DNA of 64,000 nt, from positions 1 to 64,000 of the forward strand of contig NZ_JAKPBU010000007.1 of the NCBI RefSeq assembly GCF_022662495.1. The letters run 5' to 3'. Source of the DNA: Lysobacter sp. M2-1 (GTDB taxonomy: Bacteria > Pseudomonadota > Gammaproteobacteria > Xanthomonadales > Xanthomonadaceae). The notes beneath the pieces are model-generated. The model saw only the letters and a list, made by a program, of their open reading frames with translations. It did not search any database and was not told the DNA's origin. Below are positions 55,338-62,865 of the stretch, in pieces (position 1 is the first letter of the stretch; each line of letters starts with the position of its first letter). The translations under genes were made by a program, and so were the position numbers.

Positions 55338-55883
55338 TCAATGCGTGGCGAAGACCCCGGTCGAGCCATCCCGGTGCACCAGTTCGACCGTGTACGGCTC
55401 CGTGCGCCCATCCGGCAGTTCCATGCCCGGCGAGCCTGCCGGCATGCCCGGCACGACCAGGCCCTTGGCGTCGGGTTTGTGCGCCAGCAACCGCTTCACG
55501 TCTTCCGCCGGGACGTGTCCTTCGATGAAATAGCCGCCGATTTCGGCCGTATGGCAGGACCCCTTGCCGAGCGGCACGCCGACTCGCTCCTTGATGGGAT
55601 GAAGATTGTCGGTCTCGCGTACCTCGACCTGGAAGCCGGCGGCACGCATATGGTCGACCCAGGCACCGCAACAGCCACAGGTCGGACTCTTGTGGACGAC
55701 CATCTGCTGCACTTTGGCCGGTGCGGCAATAGCCGGTAACGCCGCAGCGGCGGGCGAAGGCGAGTGAGCCGTGATTGCCGCCACGGATCGATTGGACACG
55801 GGTTCCGGGCTCTTGGCGCAGGCGGTTGCCAGCGTCAATGGCGCCAGCGTGGCGAGGAGCGCGAGCATGCATTTGCTGTTCAT
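55338..55883 (-). CDS. DUF411-family periplasmic copper-binding protein
   Basis: 181-residue exported protein with a signal ending in LATACAKS (a possible lipoprotein site), an Ala/Pro linker and a DUF411 domain with SPTCGCCGAWVDHM (Cys69, Cys71, Cys72), a downstream KGSCHTAEIGGYFIEGHVPA and VPGMPAGSPGME. DUF411 proteins such as CutG of Rhodobacter bind copper for delivery to or from multicopper oxidases. It is the last gene of the copL-copA operon and overlaps the NTF2-like gene by 4 nt. Confidence 0.9.
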   Translation of the reverse strand: MNSKCMLALLATLAPLTLATACAKSPEPVSNRSVAAITAHSPSPAAAALPAIAAPAKVQQMVVHKSPTCGCCGAWVDHMRAAGFQVEVRETDNLHPIKERVGVPLGKGSCHTAEIGGYFIEGHVPAEDVKRLLAHKPDAKGLVVPGMPAGSPGMELPDGRTEPYTVELVHRDGSTGVFATH

Positions 55884-56386
55884 TTCGACACCTGCTTCTT
55901 CGGCCGCGACGACCAGTGGATGTGCACGATGCGCCAGTCGGCGCCGACTTTCCTGAGGACCATGGTTTCGGTACTGAGCAGGGTCAGTGGCTTGTCATCC
56001 TTGGTGGTGTGCAGCTCGCTCTCGGTGCCGACCCAGGCCAATGATCCTTCCGCCCTGGCCACGCGCTGCTTCACCTGCACATGTGCCTCACGCAGGAACG
56101 CGGCATCTGCGCGGGCATGGTGGCCGAGATACTCCTCGCGCGAGCGTTCGGCGCCGCCGCTTTCCAGCACCAGCACGTCATCGGCAAGCAGCGTGCGTAC
56201 TCCGTCCAGGTCGCCGGCCTGCAGGGCCTTGGAGAACCGTTCGACCACGGCGACAGCAGGTTGCGCCTGTGCGTCGACTCCGGTCGCAGGAACGGCATGC
56301 GCGTGGTCCTTCGGATCGTGCGCCCAGCCAGGAGTGGACAGCAGGAGCGAGCCGGCCAGTGCAAGGGCCTGAATGGCAGGTTTCAT
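55880..56386 (-). CDS. Exported NTF2-like/SnoaL-fold protein
   Basis: 168-residue protein with a signal peptide (MKPAIQALALAGSLLLSTPGWA), a short His-containing linker (HDPKDHAHAV) and an NTF2-like domain, recognisable by VERFSKALQAGDLDGVRTLLADDVLVLESGG and the final strand WRIVHIHWSSR. The family (DUF4440/SnoaL type) is a versatile ligand-binding fold, with no catalytic residues evident here. ATG 56386 is the start; earlier in-frame codons are shadow of the cytochrome gene. It lies between the cytochrome and the DUF411 gene in the copper operon, so a periplasmic copper role is inferred only from place. Confidence 0.8.
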   Translation of the reverse strand: MKPAIQALALAGSLLLSTPGWAHDPKDHAHAVPATGVDAQAQPAVAVVERFSKALQAGDLDGVRTLLADDVLVLESGGAERSREEYLGHHARADAAFLREAHVQVKQRVARAEGSLAWVGTESELHTTKDDKPLTLLSTETMVLRKVGADWRIVHIHWSSRPKKQVSK

Positions 56387-56402
56387 GGGGCGGTCCCTAA
56401 GG

Positions 56403-57257
56403 TCAGTGCGGGTGATCATGGTCGTGCTGCATCGCTTCGGCAGGCTCGGGGTCGGCAGCCGGCTTGGTCTCGTTTGCGGACTGAGGCGATGGTGCTGCCA
56501 GGGTCGGTGCCGCTTTCGCCGCGGCAGGCTCCGGAGCATGGACGTGGCGCTTGCCATCGGCATGGACATGCGTTGTCCCCGGCGAGGCTTCAGGCGCAGC
56601 CTTTGCGGCCGTCGATGGGGGCGCGTCGTGGTCGTCGCCCTCGCCTGCCGGATGCGGATGAGCCGCACCAGCAGCCTCATCGTGATCGGTCATGCCCTCC
56701 GCATGCGGATGGTCACCGGTTTCGCCACCGCCATGGGAGTGCCCGCCGCTTCGGGCTACCAGCGCCTGGTATTGCGCGGCGTCCAGCTTGGGCAACTCCT
56801 GCACGAACGCGACCATGTTCCAGATGTATTCGTCGCCCATGCTCTTGCCCCAGGCCGGCATGCCCGAGGCCTTGATCCCATGCTTGATCACCCAGAAGGC
56901 CTCGGCGGCATCCACGGTCTGCCGGGTCAGGTCGGGAGGCGCGGGATACAGGCCCTTGCTCAGTTCGGTCCCGGCCGTACCCGGCTTGAGATGGCATCCG
57001 GTGCACATGGCTTCGTAGTTGCCTGCACCCTGCGCGATGCGCGCAGGGTCGTTCAGCGCCGGTACCTGCAGCTTGCTCGCCCGGGCTTTGATCGAACGTT
57101 TTCGCAAGGCCTCGGTCAGCGCGTAGACCGGCCGGGTGTGAGGGTCATCGGCAGCGACGTTGTAGACCCCGGACCAGACGAAGCCGGCAGCGGCCACCGC
57201 GCCGAGACCAGCCAGGGCGCTCAGGGCGAGCAGTGTTTTGCGTGTCACGAAAGGCAT
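56403..57257 (-). CDS. Membrane-anchored cytochrome c with a His-rich tail
   Basis: 284-residue periplasmic c-type cytochrome. One N-terminal helix (LLALSALAGLGAVAAAGFVWSG) anchors or exports it; the haem motif CTGCH is at residues 85-89 and the Met ligand lies in ASGMPAWG near 135. After residue 170 comes a low-complexity tail of over 100 residues with many HPH, HDH and HVHADGKRHVH patterns, likely binding copper. The domain resembles single-haem cytochromes that serve membrane oxidoreductases. Between copB and the NTF2-like gene, it may accept electrons from CopA or Cu(I). Confidence 0.9.
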   Translation of the reverse strand: MPFVTRKTLLALSALAGLGAVAAAGFVWSGVYNVAADDPHTRPVYALTEALRKRSIKARASKLQVPALNDPARIAQGAGNYEAMCTGCHLKPGTAGTELSKGLYPAPPDLTRQTVDAAEAFWVIKHGIKASGMPAWGKSMGDEYIWNMVAFVQELPKLDAAQYQALVARSGGHSHGGGETGDHPHAEGMTDHDEAAGAAHPHPAGEGDDHDAPPSTAAKAAPEASPGTTHVHADGKRHVHAPEPAAAKAAPTLAAPSPQSANETKPAADPEPAEAMQHDHDHPH

Positions 57258-57271
57258 GGGCGATTTTCCTG

Positions 57272-58291
57272 TCAGAACCAGATGCGCACGCCGGCGACGA
57301 GGCGTGTGTCGTCGGCGTCTTCGCCCTCGTCGCGGCGGAAATCCGCCGTCCGACCGAAGGCACGTTCATGGACGATGCCGATGTAAGGCGCGAACTGCCG
57401 GGTGAACTCGTAGCGCAGGCGAAGCCCGGCTTCTGCCGTACTCAGTCCCGAGCCGATTCCGCGCCGCAGATCGTCTTTTCCGTAAAGGTTCACCTCGATC
57501 TGCGGTTGCAGGATCAACCGGTTCGTCAGCAGGGTTTCGTACTCGACCTCGAAACGCGCCGCAGTCTGGCCGCGTTCACCCAGGTAGGCGGTGGCTTCCA
57601 CCTCGAACTTGTACGGCGCAAGACCCATCACGCCGATCGCCAGAAAATCCTGGGAATCGCCCGGCTTGAAGTCGTGGCGGACGCCCGCGACCAGATCCCA
57701 CCAGGGAGCGAAGGCGCGGCCGTACAGCACCTCCAGATCCGCCGCTTCGGTGTGGCCGCCAGTCCGCTCTCCCTCGCTGCGCAGCCACAGCTTGTTGAGG
57801 TCGGTCCCGATCCAGGATTGCGCTTCCCACTCCAGGCCGGTTCCTTCATCCGCGTCGAACGCTTCGAGCCGGTCCAACAGGACGTAATACTGGATGGTGT
57901 TGTCGTGCACAGCGTGGTTGCCGGCATGCGCAAACGCTGCCGCCCGGTCGGCGTCCGTGACTTCCGGAATCGGGGTACGCGGTTCGTCGCTGGGGGTCGG
58001 CATCGTATGCCCCATCGCCGCGTGATCGACTGGCTCGCCGGGCTGCTGGGCTGTGGGCATGGCATGCCCCATGGCGGCATGGTCAACCGGTGCTGGCTCC
58101 CGGCTTGCCTTTGGCTTTTTCTTGGGCGCAGGCTTGGCCTTCGCAGGTTGCTTCGGCTTGGTCTGGTGCTGCGTATGATCCTGCGCCGCTGGCACAGGCA
58201 TCTGGTGCTGCGCGTGGTCCTGGGCCACCGCCTGGGCGGCAAACAGCAGGGCCGCCGCAAGTGTTGCGAAAGCAAGGGTACGCATGGTCAT
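57272..58291 (-). CDS. copB: CopB copper-resistance outer-membrane protein
   Basis: 339-residue outer-membrane beta-barrel. A signal peptide (LAFATLAAALLFAAQAVAQ) is followed by a His/Met-rich region with a tandem VDHAAMGHAMPT / VDHAAMGHTMPT repeat and a Lys/Pro linker, then the CopB barrel domain (NTIQYYVLLDRLEAFD, LYGRAFAPWWDLVAGVRHDF, ending LVAGVRIWF). ATG 58291 overlaps the copA stop (ATGA). CopB acts with CopA in periplasmic copper sequestration. Confidence 0.94.
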   Translation of the reverse strand: MTMRTLAFATLAAALLFAAQAVAQDHAQHQMPVPAAQDHTQHQTKPKQPAKAKPAPKKKPKASREPAPVDHAAMGHAMPTAQQPGEPVDHAAMGHTMPTPSDEPRTPIPEVTDADRAAAFAHAGNHAVHDNTIQYYVLLDRLEAFDADEGTGLEWEAQSWIGTDLNKLWLRSEGERTGGHTEAADLEVLYGRAFAPWWDLVAGVRHDFKPGDSQDFLAIGVMGLAPYKFEVEATAYLGERGQTAARFEVEYETLLTNRLILQPQIEVNLYGKDDLRRGIGSGLSTAEAGLRLRYEFTRQFAPYIGIVHERAFGRTADFRRDEGEDADDTRLVAGVRIWF

Positions 58292-60120
58292 TCCTCCACC
58301 CTCACTTCCCGCATCATTCCCGCCTCCATGTGGTACAGCAGGTGGCAGTGATAGGCCCACCGGCCCAGCGCGTCCGCGCGCACGCGGTAGGCGCGCTTGC
58401 TCCCCGGTGGCATGTCGACGGTGTGCTTGCGCACCAGGAAGTTGCCGTCCTCGTCCTCCAGATCGCTCCACATGCCGTGCAGGTGGATCGGGTGGGTCAT
58501 CATCGTGTCGTTGACCAGGACGATGCGCATGCGCTCGCCGTAGTTCAGGCGGATCGGTTCGACATCCGAGAACTTCTGCCCGTTGAAGCCCCAGGCGAAT
58601 CGTTCCATGTGGCCGGTGAGGTGCAGCTCGATCGTCCGGCCCGGATCGCGACCGTCCGGATCCTCGAACGCGCTCCGCAGCATCGCGTAGGTGAGCACCT
58701 GGCGTCCGTTGCCACGCAGGCCGATGCCCGGATCGTCCAGCTTGGGCACGGGCGACATGGTCTGCATGTCCACCAGCGGGTTACCCGATTCGCTGGCCGG
58801 GTGGGTCTGCATTGCGCCGCTGCCGTGGTCCATTCCCGCCATGCCTTCGTGCTGCATGGCCGACATGTCGTGCCCGGCATGCGCATCGCCTGCGGCTGGT
58901 TGTGCGGGCATCGCTGCGCCCGCGTGGTCCATGCCCGACATGTCGTGGCCCATGCCGCCATGGCCCATGTCGCCCATGGTGAGGATCGGGCGTGGATCCA
59001 CGGCGGGCACCGGCGCGCGCAGGCCTTCGCGCACCGCCAGCGTGCCGTTGACATAGCCGGTGCGGCCCATGTCCTGCGCGAAGATGGTGAACGCGTCCTG
59101 CCCAGCGGGCTCGACGATCACATCGAAGGTTTCGGCCGTGGCGATGCGGAACTCGTCCACCGTCACCGGGTGGACGTACTGGCCGTCGGCCGCGACAACC
59201 GTCATCTTCAGGCCGGGAATGCGCACGTCGAAATGGGTCATCGACGAGCCGTTGATGAAGCGCAGGCGGACCTTCTCGCCGGACCGGAACAGCCCGGTCC
59301 AGTTGCCGAGCGAGGTCGTGCCGTTCATCAGGTAGGTATAGGTATTCGCATTGACGTCGGACAGGTCGGTGGGCGTCATGCGCATCTGGCCCCACATCTT
59401 CCGGTCGGCCACCGTCGCAGCGAGACCATCGCGCTCGGCGTCGCGGAGGAAATCACCAACGGTGCGCTTGTAGGTGTTGTCGTGCCCCGGCATTTTTTTC
59501 AGGCGGGCGAACAACGCTGCCGGATCCAGGTCGGTCCAGTCACTCAGCATGACCACGTAGTCGCGGTCGAACGCGAAGGGCTCGGGCTCGAGCGGATCGA
59601 TCACCAGCGGGCCGTAGAGACCGGCCTGCTCCTGGTGAGCCGAATGGCTGTGGTACCAGTAGGTTCCGCCCTGCTTGACCGTAAATCGGTAGTGATAGGT
59701 CTCGCCACGGCGGATCCCGGCGAAGCTCAGGCCCGGCACGCCGTCCATGTTCGCCGGCAGCAGGATGCCGTGCCAGTGGATCGAGGTTTCGTGGCCATGG
59801 ATCGAACCGGCCGGTAGCGCATTGGTCACCCGCAGGTTCACCGTGGTGCCTTCGCGCCAGCGCAGCAGAGGCGCCGGCAGCGAGCCATTGACGGTAATGG
59901 CCGGACGGGTGCGTCCGGTGAAATTCACCGGCGTTTCGCCGATGGACAGATCGAACTCCGTCCCGGCCAGGACGCCCTGGCCTGCAGGCGAGTCGAGCGC
60001 CCAGCCAGCTTTGGGCCACAGGCCCAGGCTCGCGACCGCGCCGCCTGCGGCGAGACCCTGAACGAAGCGACGTCGCGAGGTGCGGACGCGGCGCCCGGGG
60101 GGGATCGGATCGGTAGACAT
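58288..60120 (-). CDS. copA: CopA multicopper oxidase
   Basis: 610-residue periplasmic multicopper oxidase that oxidises Cu(I). A Tat signal (RTSRRRFVQGLAAGG) exports it folded. Copper motifs are HWHG near residue 107, YWYHSHSAHQEQ near 145, HPIHLHGMW near 535 and HCHLLYHMEAGMM near the C-terminus. Between the second and third domains is the CopA Met/His-rich insert with repeated MGHGGMGHDMSGMDH-type patterns. ATG 60120 has GGAG 6 nt upstream. It follows the CopL gene by 100 nt of structured RNA and overlaps copB by 4 nt. Confidence 0.96.
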   Translation of the reverse strand: MSTDPIPPGRRVRTSRRRFVQGLAAGGAVASLGLWPKAGWALDSPAGQGVLAGTEFDLSIGETPVNFTGRTRPAITVNGSLPAPLLRWREGTTVNLRVTNALPAGSIHGHETSIHWHGILLPANMDGVPGLSFAGIRRGETYHYRFTVKQGGTYWYHSHSAHQEQAGLYGPLVIDPLEPEPFAFDRDYVVMLSDWTDLDPAALFARLKKMPGHDNTYKRTVGDFLRDAERDGLAATVADRKMWGQMRMTPTDLSDVNANTYTYLMNGTTSLGNWTGLFRSGEKVRLRFINGSSMTHFDVRIPGLKMTVVAADGQYVHPVTVDEFRIATAETFDVIVEPAGQDAFTIFAQDMGRTGYVNGTLAVREGLRAPVPAVDPRPILTMGDMGHGGMGHDMSGMDHAGAAMPAQPAAGDAHAGHDMSAMQHEGMAGMDHGSGAMQTHPASESGNPLVDMQTMSPVPKLDDPGIGLRGNGRQVLTYAMLRSAFEDPDGRDPGRTIELHLTGHMERFAWGFNGQKFSDVEPIRLNYGERMRIVLVNDTMMTHPIHLHGMWSDLEDEDGNFLVRKHTVDMPPGSKRAYRVRADALGRWAYHCHLLYHMEAGMMREVRVEE

Positions 60121-60125
60121 ACGAA

Positions 60126-60222
60126 CTCCATGGAAGCGTCTGCGGCGTCCGCAACCTGCGGAGCCACGCGTGCGCCGGTAGCGCACAGGTCAGGGGCGCC
60201 GGAAACGGCGCATCGGACGCTT
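60126..60222 (-). promoter_or_regulatory. Structured leader between copL and copA
   Basis: Hairpins on the mRNA: GCGCCG-TTTC-CGGCGC (60211-60196), GTGCGC-TACCG-GCGCAC (60186-60170) and CCGCA-GGT-TGCGG (60161-60149). Around them AAGCGTC (60222-60216), overlapping the copL stop codon, can pair with GACGCTT (60140-60134), which ends 4 nt before the copA ribosome-binding site (60129-60126). A ribosome at the copL stop would break the outer stem. Confidence 0.55.
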
Positions 60223-60631
60223 AGCCGATGGGAGGTCGGATCAGGTGCAAAGTCGCGGGCTCTATATGCCCCTTGGCTACCGGCGACATCAGCCTGTCGC
60301 TGCGTGGGGTAACCGATCCATCATGAGCGGTAGGTGCACCGGCCTGCGCACCCATGCACGCGCAACTGCAGCTCGACTGGGTGCAGCAGTCGGGTGCCGG
60401 ATGCTTCGACTGCTGGTCGGGCCCCGTCCGTTGCGGCGCCTCGTCCGCCGCAGGCGTTGCTTCGACGCCTTCATGACAAGCGTGGCCAGCGGAAGGCGCC
60501 GAATTCCGCGCGGCTTCCGATTTGGACGCATGGGTGCCACCGATAGTCGCTGCGCCTGCCACCGCCGTGGTCCCGTTGAGGACGAAGGCAACGATCAGGA
60601 GCACGCGCGTCAGGAGCGGCCAGAACGACAT
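60221..60631 (-). CDS. copL: CopL-family metal-binding leader protein
   Basis: 136-residue protein encoded just before copA, the place of CopL in Xanthomonas, where it is required for copper-induced copAB expression. An N-terminal hydrophobic signal (LLTRVLLIVAFVLNGTTAVAGA) is followed by SAGHACHEG and the cysteine cluster DCCTQSSCSCACMG near residues 81-94, and the protein ends HLIRPPIG right before the stop. The Pro-Pro near the end and the structured RNA after it would suit control by ribosome pausing. The same ending occurs in the leader at 28641. Confidence 0.85.
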   Translation of the reverse strand: MSFWPLLTRVLLIVAFVLNGTTAVAGAATIGGTHASKSEAARNSAPSAGHACHEGVEATPAADEAPQRTGPDQQSKHPAPDCCTQSSCSCACMGAQAGAPTAHDGSVTPRSDRLMSPVAKGHIEPATLHLIRPPIG

Positions 60632-60882
60632 GCGTCTACTTTAGCGCGCCGCGACGCGGGCAAAGTAGATGATTCGTGAACTCTGAACGGACTCCAGCAT
60701 TGGCTCACGTCCTGCCGCGTCGAGGCCGGCTCGAGTACCGGGCGGCTTCTCACGTGACTGCGCGCCGCATTCCCGGAAGATGCCAGCAGCACCGCAAGGC
60801 GCCTCTGCGGCGCAGACTCGGAACCTACCGCAGTCGCGCACCCGCAAAAGTCCCAGCGAAGCCGGGTCTTGAGCTGGCGCCC
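60632..60882. other. Intergenic, no supported gene
   Basis: About 250 nt upstream of copL. Open frames are short and unlike protein. The copL promoter should be here, near the left end, but no strong -35/-10 pair or MerR dyad is seen. Confidence 0.5.
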
Positions 60883-60994
60883 CCACGGGGATTACGCGCC
60901 TGCGGCGCGCCCTTCAGGCCATCGGCACGCTGCGCCGGTGTTCGCAGCCGCTGCGCGGCTGCAGTCGAACCCCGCGGGATTCTCATCCCCGTGG
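60883..60994 (-). repeat. Cloverleaf-like structured element sharing the tRNA-Glu 3' end
   Basis: An outer stem CCACGGGGAT (60883-60892) with ATCCCCGTGG (60985-60994) encloses three hairpins: CGCGCC-TGC-GGCGCG (60895-60909), CGGC/GCCG (60923-60937) and GCAGCCGC-TGC-GCGGCTGC (60944-60962). Its flank at 60875-60893 matches the 3' end of tRNA-Glu (61035-61053) in 18 of 19 bases. It lies just beyond the tRNA terminator. Confidence 0.6.
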
Positions 60995-61004
60995 CTGGGA
61001 AAGA

Positions 61005-61030
61005 AGAACGCCCGCTTGCGCGGGCGTTCT
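61005..61030 (-). terminator. Intrinsic terminator after tRNA-Glu
   Basis: Perfect 11-bp stem AGAACGCCCGC / GCGGGCGTTCT with a 4-nt loop. On the minus strand it is followed by TTCTTTCC and starts 5 nt after the tRNA-Glu CCA end. Confidence 0.85.
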
Positions 61031-61034
61031 GAAG

Positions 61035-61110
61035 TGGCGTCCCCACGGGGATTCGAACCCCGGTCGCTACCGTGAAAGGGTAATGTCCTAGGCCTCTAGA
61101 CGATGGGGAC
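61035..61110 (-). tRNA. tRNA-Glu (anticodon TTC)
   Basis: 76 nt including encoded CCA. Acceptor stem GTCCCCA pairs with TGGGGAC, the T-loop reads GGTTCGAATCC and the anticodon loop CTTTCAC gives TTC. 56 nt separate it from tRNA-Ala upstream on the same strand; the two are likely co-transcribed. Confidence 0.97.
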
Positions 61111-61166
61111 GTTGTACAGGGACGGTTCGGACGAGGCAGTCCGAAAGTCCTTTGGTTCTGGAACCG

Positions 61167-61242
61167 TGGTGGAGCCAGCCGGGATCGAACCGGCGACCTC
61201 CTGCATGCCATGCAGGCGCTCTCCCAGCTGAGCTATGGCCCC
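61167..61242 (-). tRNA. tRNA-Ala (anticodon GGC)
   Basis: 76 nt including encoded CCA. Acceptor GGGGCCA pairs with TGGCTCC allowing G-U, the D-arm has AGCTCAGCTGGGAGAGC and the anticodon loop ATGGCAT gives GGC. Confidence 0.97.
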
Positions 61243-61263
61243 ACGGCTGGAAAGCGCGAAAGT

Positions 61264-61788
61264 TTAACGATCCGTGGAAGTCAGCGTCAAGGCTTTGACA
61301 TCCGGCTCGGCGGCGGCTGAGTCGTTTTCGACCCGCACCAGCGTCGCAACCCCATGGCCGCGCTCGGCCAGGTAGTCGAGCCACTTGCCGAGAAAGGTGT
61401 TCATCCGCAGCCGGTGCCCGATGACCTCGGCCGGCGGCGGGTACATCCCGATCACATCCTGCCAGCGCCGGCCGATATAGCAGTGCGTGGCTTCGACCTG
61501 GCGGGCATCGCGGTACAGGCGCAGGAACGCGGACGGATCGGGTTCGCCGGTGACCGGATCGCGCAGCGCATAGGTCATGCGCAGCTCCACCGTGTAGCGA
61601 TGCTGTTCGATCACATGCAGGCACAAGGCCAGGCCATCGGTGCCTTGCGAGACGTAGTTGCCCGCGACCAGATCGGCGGGTTCGAACAGGCGTACGAGCT
61701 TGCGATAGTTTTCCGCGTACAGCCCCATCAGCCAGCCGAACCGGCCGATCCGGGGGAGCCGCGCGACGCGGGCGAGAACTTCTGCCAT
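61264..61788 (-). CDS. DUF1249 (YqiB-like) protein
   Basis: 174-residue cytoplasmic protein of the DUF1249 family. Recognisable blocks are YAENYRKLVRLF near residue 24, YTVELRMTY, the middle RLYRDARQVEATHCY and RMNTFLGKWLDYLAERGHG toward the end. E. coli YqiB lies beside cpdA and nudF; its role is not known. It is upstream of the two tRNAs on the same strand, 21 nt before tRNA-Ala, so its transcript could also supply them. Confidence 0.88.
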   Translation of the reverse strand: MAEVLARVARLPRIGRFGWLMGLYAENYRKLVRLFEPADLVAGNYVSQGTDGLALCLHVIEQHRYTVELRMTYALRDPVTGEPDPSAFLRLYRDARQVEATHCYIGRRWQDVIGMYPPPAEVIGHRLRMNTFLGKWLDYLAERGHGVATLVRVENDSAAAEPDVKALTLTSTDR

Positions 61789-61826
61789 GACCCGATCCTA
61801 CACGGCGCGGAACGATCCGGGCAGCA

Positions 61827-61892
61827 TTGACGGATCACGCGATGAGGGCTAACGTGAAGTTCCACTCGACCCGCGCCCTTGCGCGGGTTTTT
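61827..61892 (+). promoter_or_regulatory. Promoter-like sequence followed by a terminator, no gene between
   Basis: TTGACG (61827-61832), a 17-nt spacer and TAACGT (61850-61855) precede a hairpin ACCCGCGC-CCTT-GCGCGGGT (61869-61888) with a T4 tail. Both point to the plus strand, where no coding gene exists. The implied transcript would be only about 30 nt, so the promoter match may be chance. Confidence 0.3.
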
Positions 61893-61930
61893 CGTTGCGA
61901 GCCGCACCGCGTGCGAGCGTTTGGCCCCGT

Positions 61931-62752
61931 TCAGAACATCTCGCGGTTGATCCCCAGTTCCTCGAGCAGGCGACTGCAGATCTCCTCGATCGAGGCGTGG
62001 GTCGTGCTCAGCACGGGAATGCGTTCCATCTGGAACATCGACTCGGCGGCGGCCACTTCCCGACGACAGGTATCGAGCTGCGCATAGGTCGAATCCGGCC
62101 GGCGTTCCTGGCGGATCTGGTGCAGGCGTTGCGGGTCGATGGTCAGCCCGAACAACCGGCTGCGATGCGCGCGCAGCTTTGCCGGCAGCCGCTCGCCATC
62201 CAGGTCGTCGGGCGTGAGCGGGTAGTTCGCCGCGCGGATGCCGTAGTGCAGCGCAAGGTAAACGCAGGTCGGGGTCTTGCCTGCCCGCGACACGCCCACC
62301 AGGATCACGTCGGCGTCCGTGTAATCCATGCTGACCCCGTCGTCGTGGGTCAGCGCATAGTTCATCGCGTTGATGCGCCGGTGGTAGGTCTCGAAGTCGA
62401 CCATGCCATGCGCCTGGCCGACCCGGGACAGCCGTTGGGTTCCCAGCTCGCGTTCCAGCGGCTCGATGAATGGCGCGAACACATCCAGCATCAAGGCATC
62501 GCTGCCGGCCAGGATCGCATTGAGGTCCGGGTCGACGCAGGAATTGATCACGATCGGACGCAGCCCCGCCTGCACCCCGCTCTCCCGGATTTCTTCGGCC
62601 GCCGCCTGCGCCTTCTCGATCGTATCCACGAAGGGAATGCGATCGGTCGCGAACTGCAGGCCGGTGAACTGGGTCAGCAGGGTGTGGCCGATGGTTTCGG
62701 CGGTGATCCCGGTGCCATCGGAGACATAGAACACGGGACGGGTCGCGCTCAT
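61931..62752 (-). CDS. ppsR: PEP synthase regulatory kinase/phosphatase
   Basis: 273-residue DUF299 protein that inactivates PEP synthase by ADP-dependent phosphorylation and reactivates it by phosphorolysis. It begins [22 protein letters not shown], a family signature, and carries the P-loop [16 protein letters not shown] near residue 152 and the ending ELGINREMF. Length is typical. It is divergent from ppsA, its target, 113 nt away, as in most gammaproteobacteria. Confidence 0.95.
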   Translation of the reverse strand: MSATRPVFYVSDGTGITAETIGHTLLTQFTGLQFATDRIPFVDTIEKAQAAAEEIRESGVQAGLRPIVINSCVDPDLNAILAGSDALMLDVFAPFIEPLERELGTQRLSRVGQAHGMVDFETYHRRINAMNYALTHDDGVSMDYTDADVILVGVSRAGKTPTCVYLALHYGIRAANYPLTPDDLDGERLPAKLRAHRSRLFGLTIDPQRLHQIRQERRPDSTYAQLDTCRREVAAAESMFQMERIPVLSTTHASIEEICSRLLEELGINREMF

Positions 62753-62800
62753 GGAAGCGGTTTCATGTTCCGGGCTGGAAGGCCGGATTCTGGCACCGGC

Positions 62801-62806
62801 TAAAAT
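62801..62806 (+). promoter_or_regulatory. Likely -10 element of ppsA
   Basis: TAAAAT, 60 nt before the ppsA start, matches TATAAT in five of six bases in an otherwise GC-rich spacer. A -35 is not clear. Confidence 0.35.
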
Positions 62807-62865
62807 AGCCGCTTTCGCCCGTTATCACCGGTGCAACCGCGCCGCCCGCGACCCCGGAGCCCACC

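Noticed and set aside
58090-59817. A 575-codon plus-strand frame opposite copA
   Set aside because: Antisense shadow, rich in His, Val, Asp and Arg in the pattern typical of a reversed coding strand; copA and copB occupy the other strand with clear motifs.
60640-61211. Minus-strand ORFs over the tRNA-Glu region
   Set aside because: They run through a tRNA and a terminator; a coding gene there is not credible.
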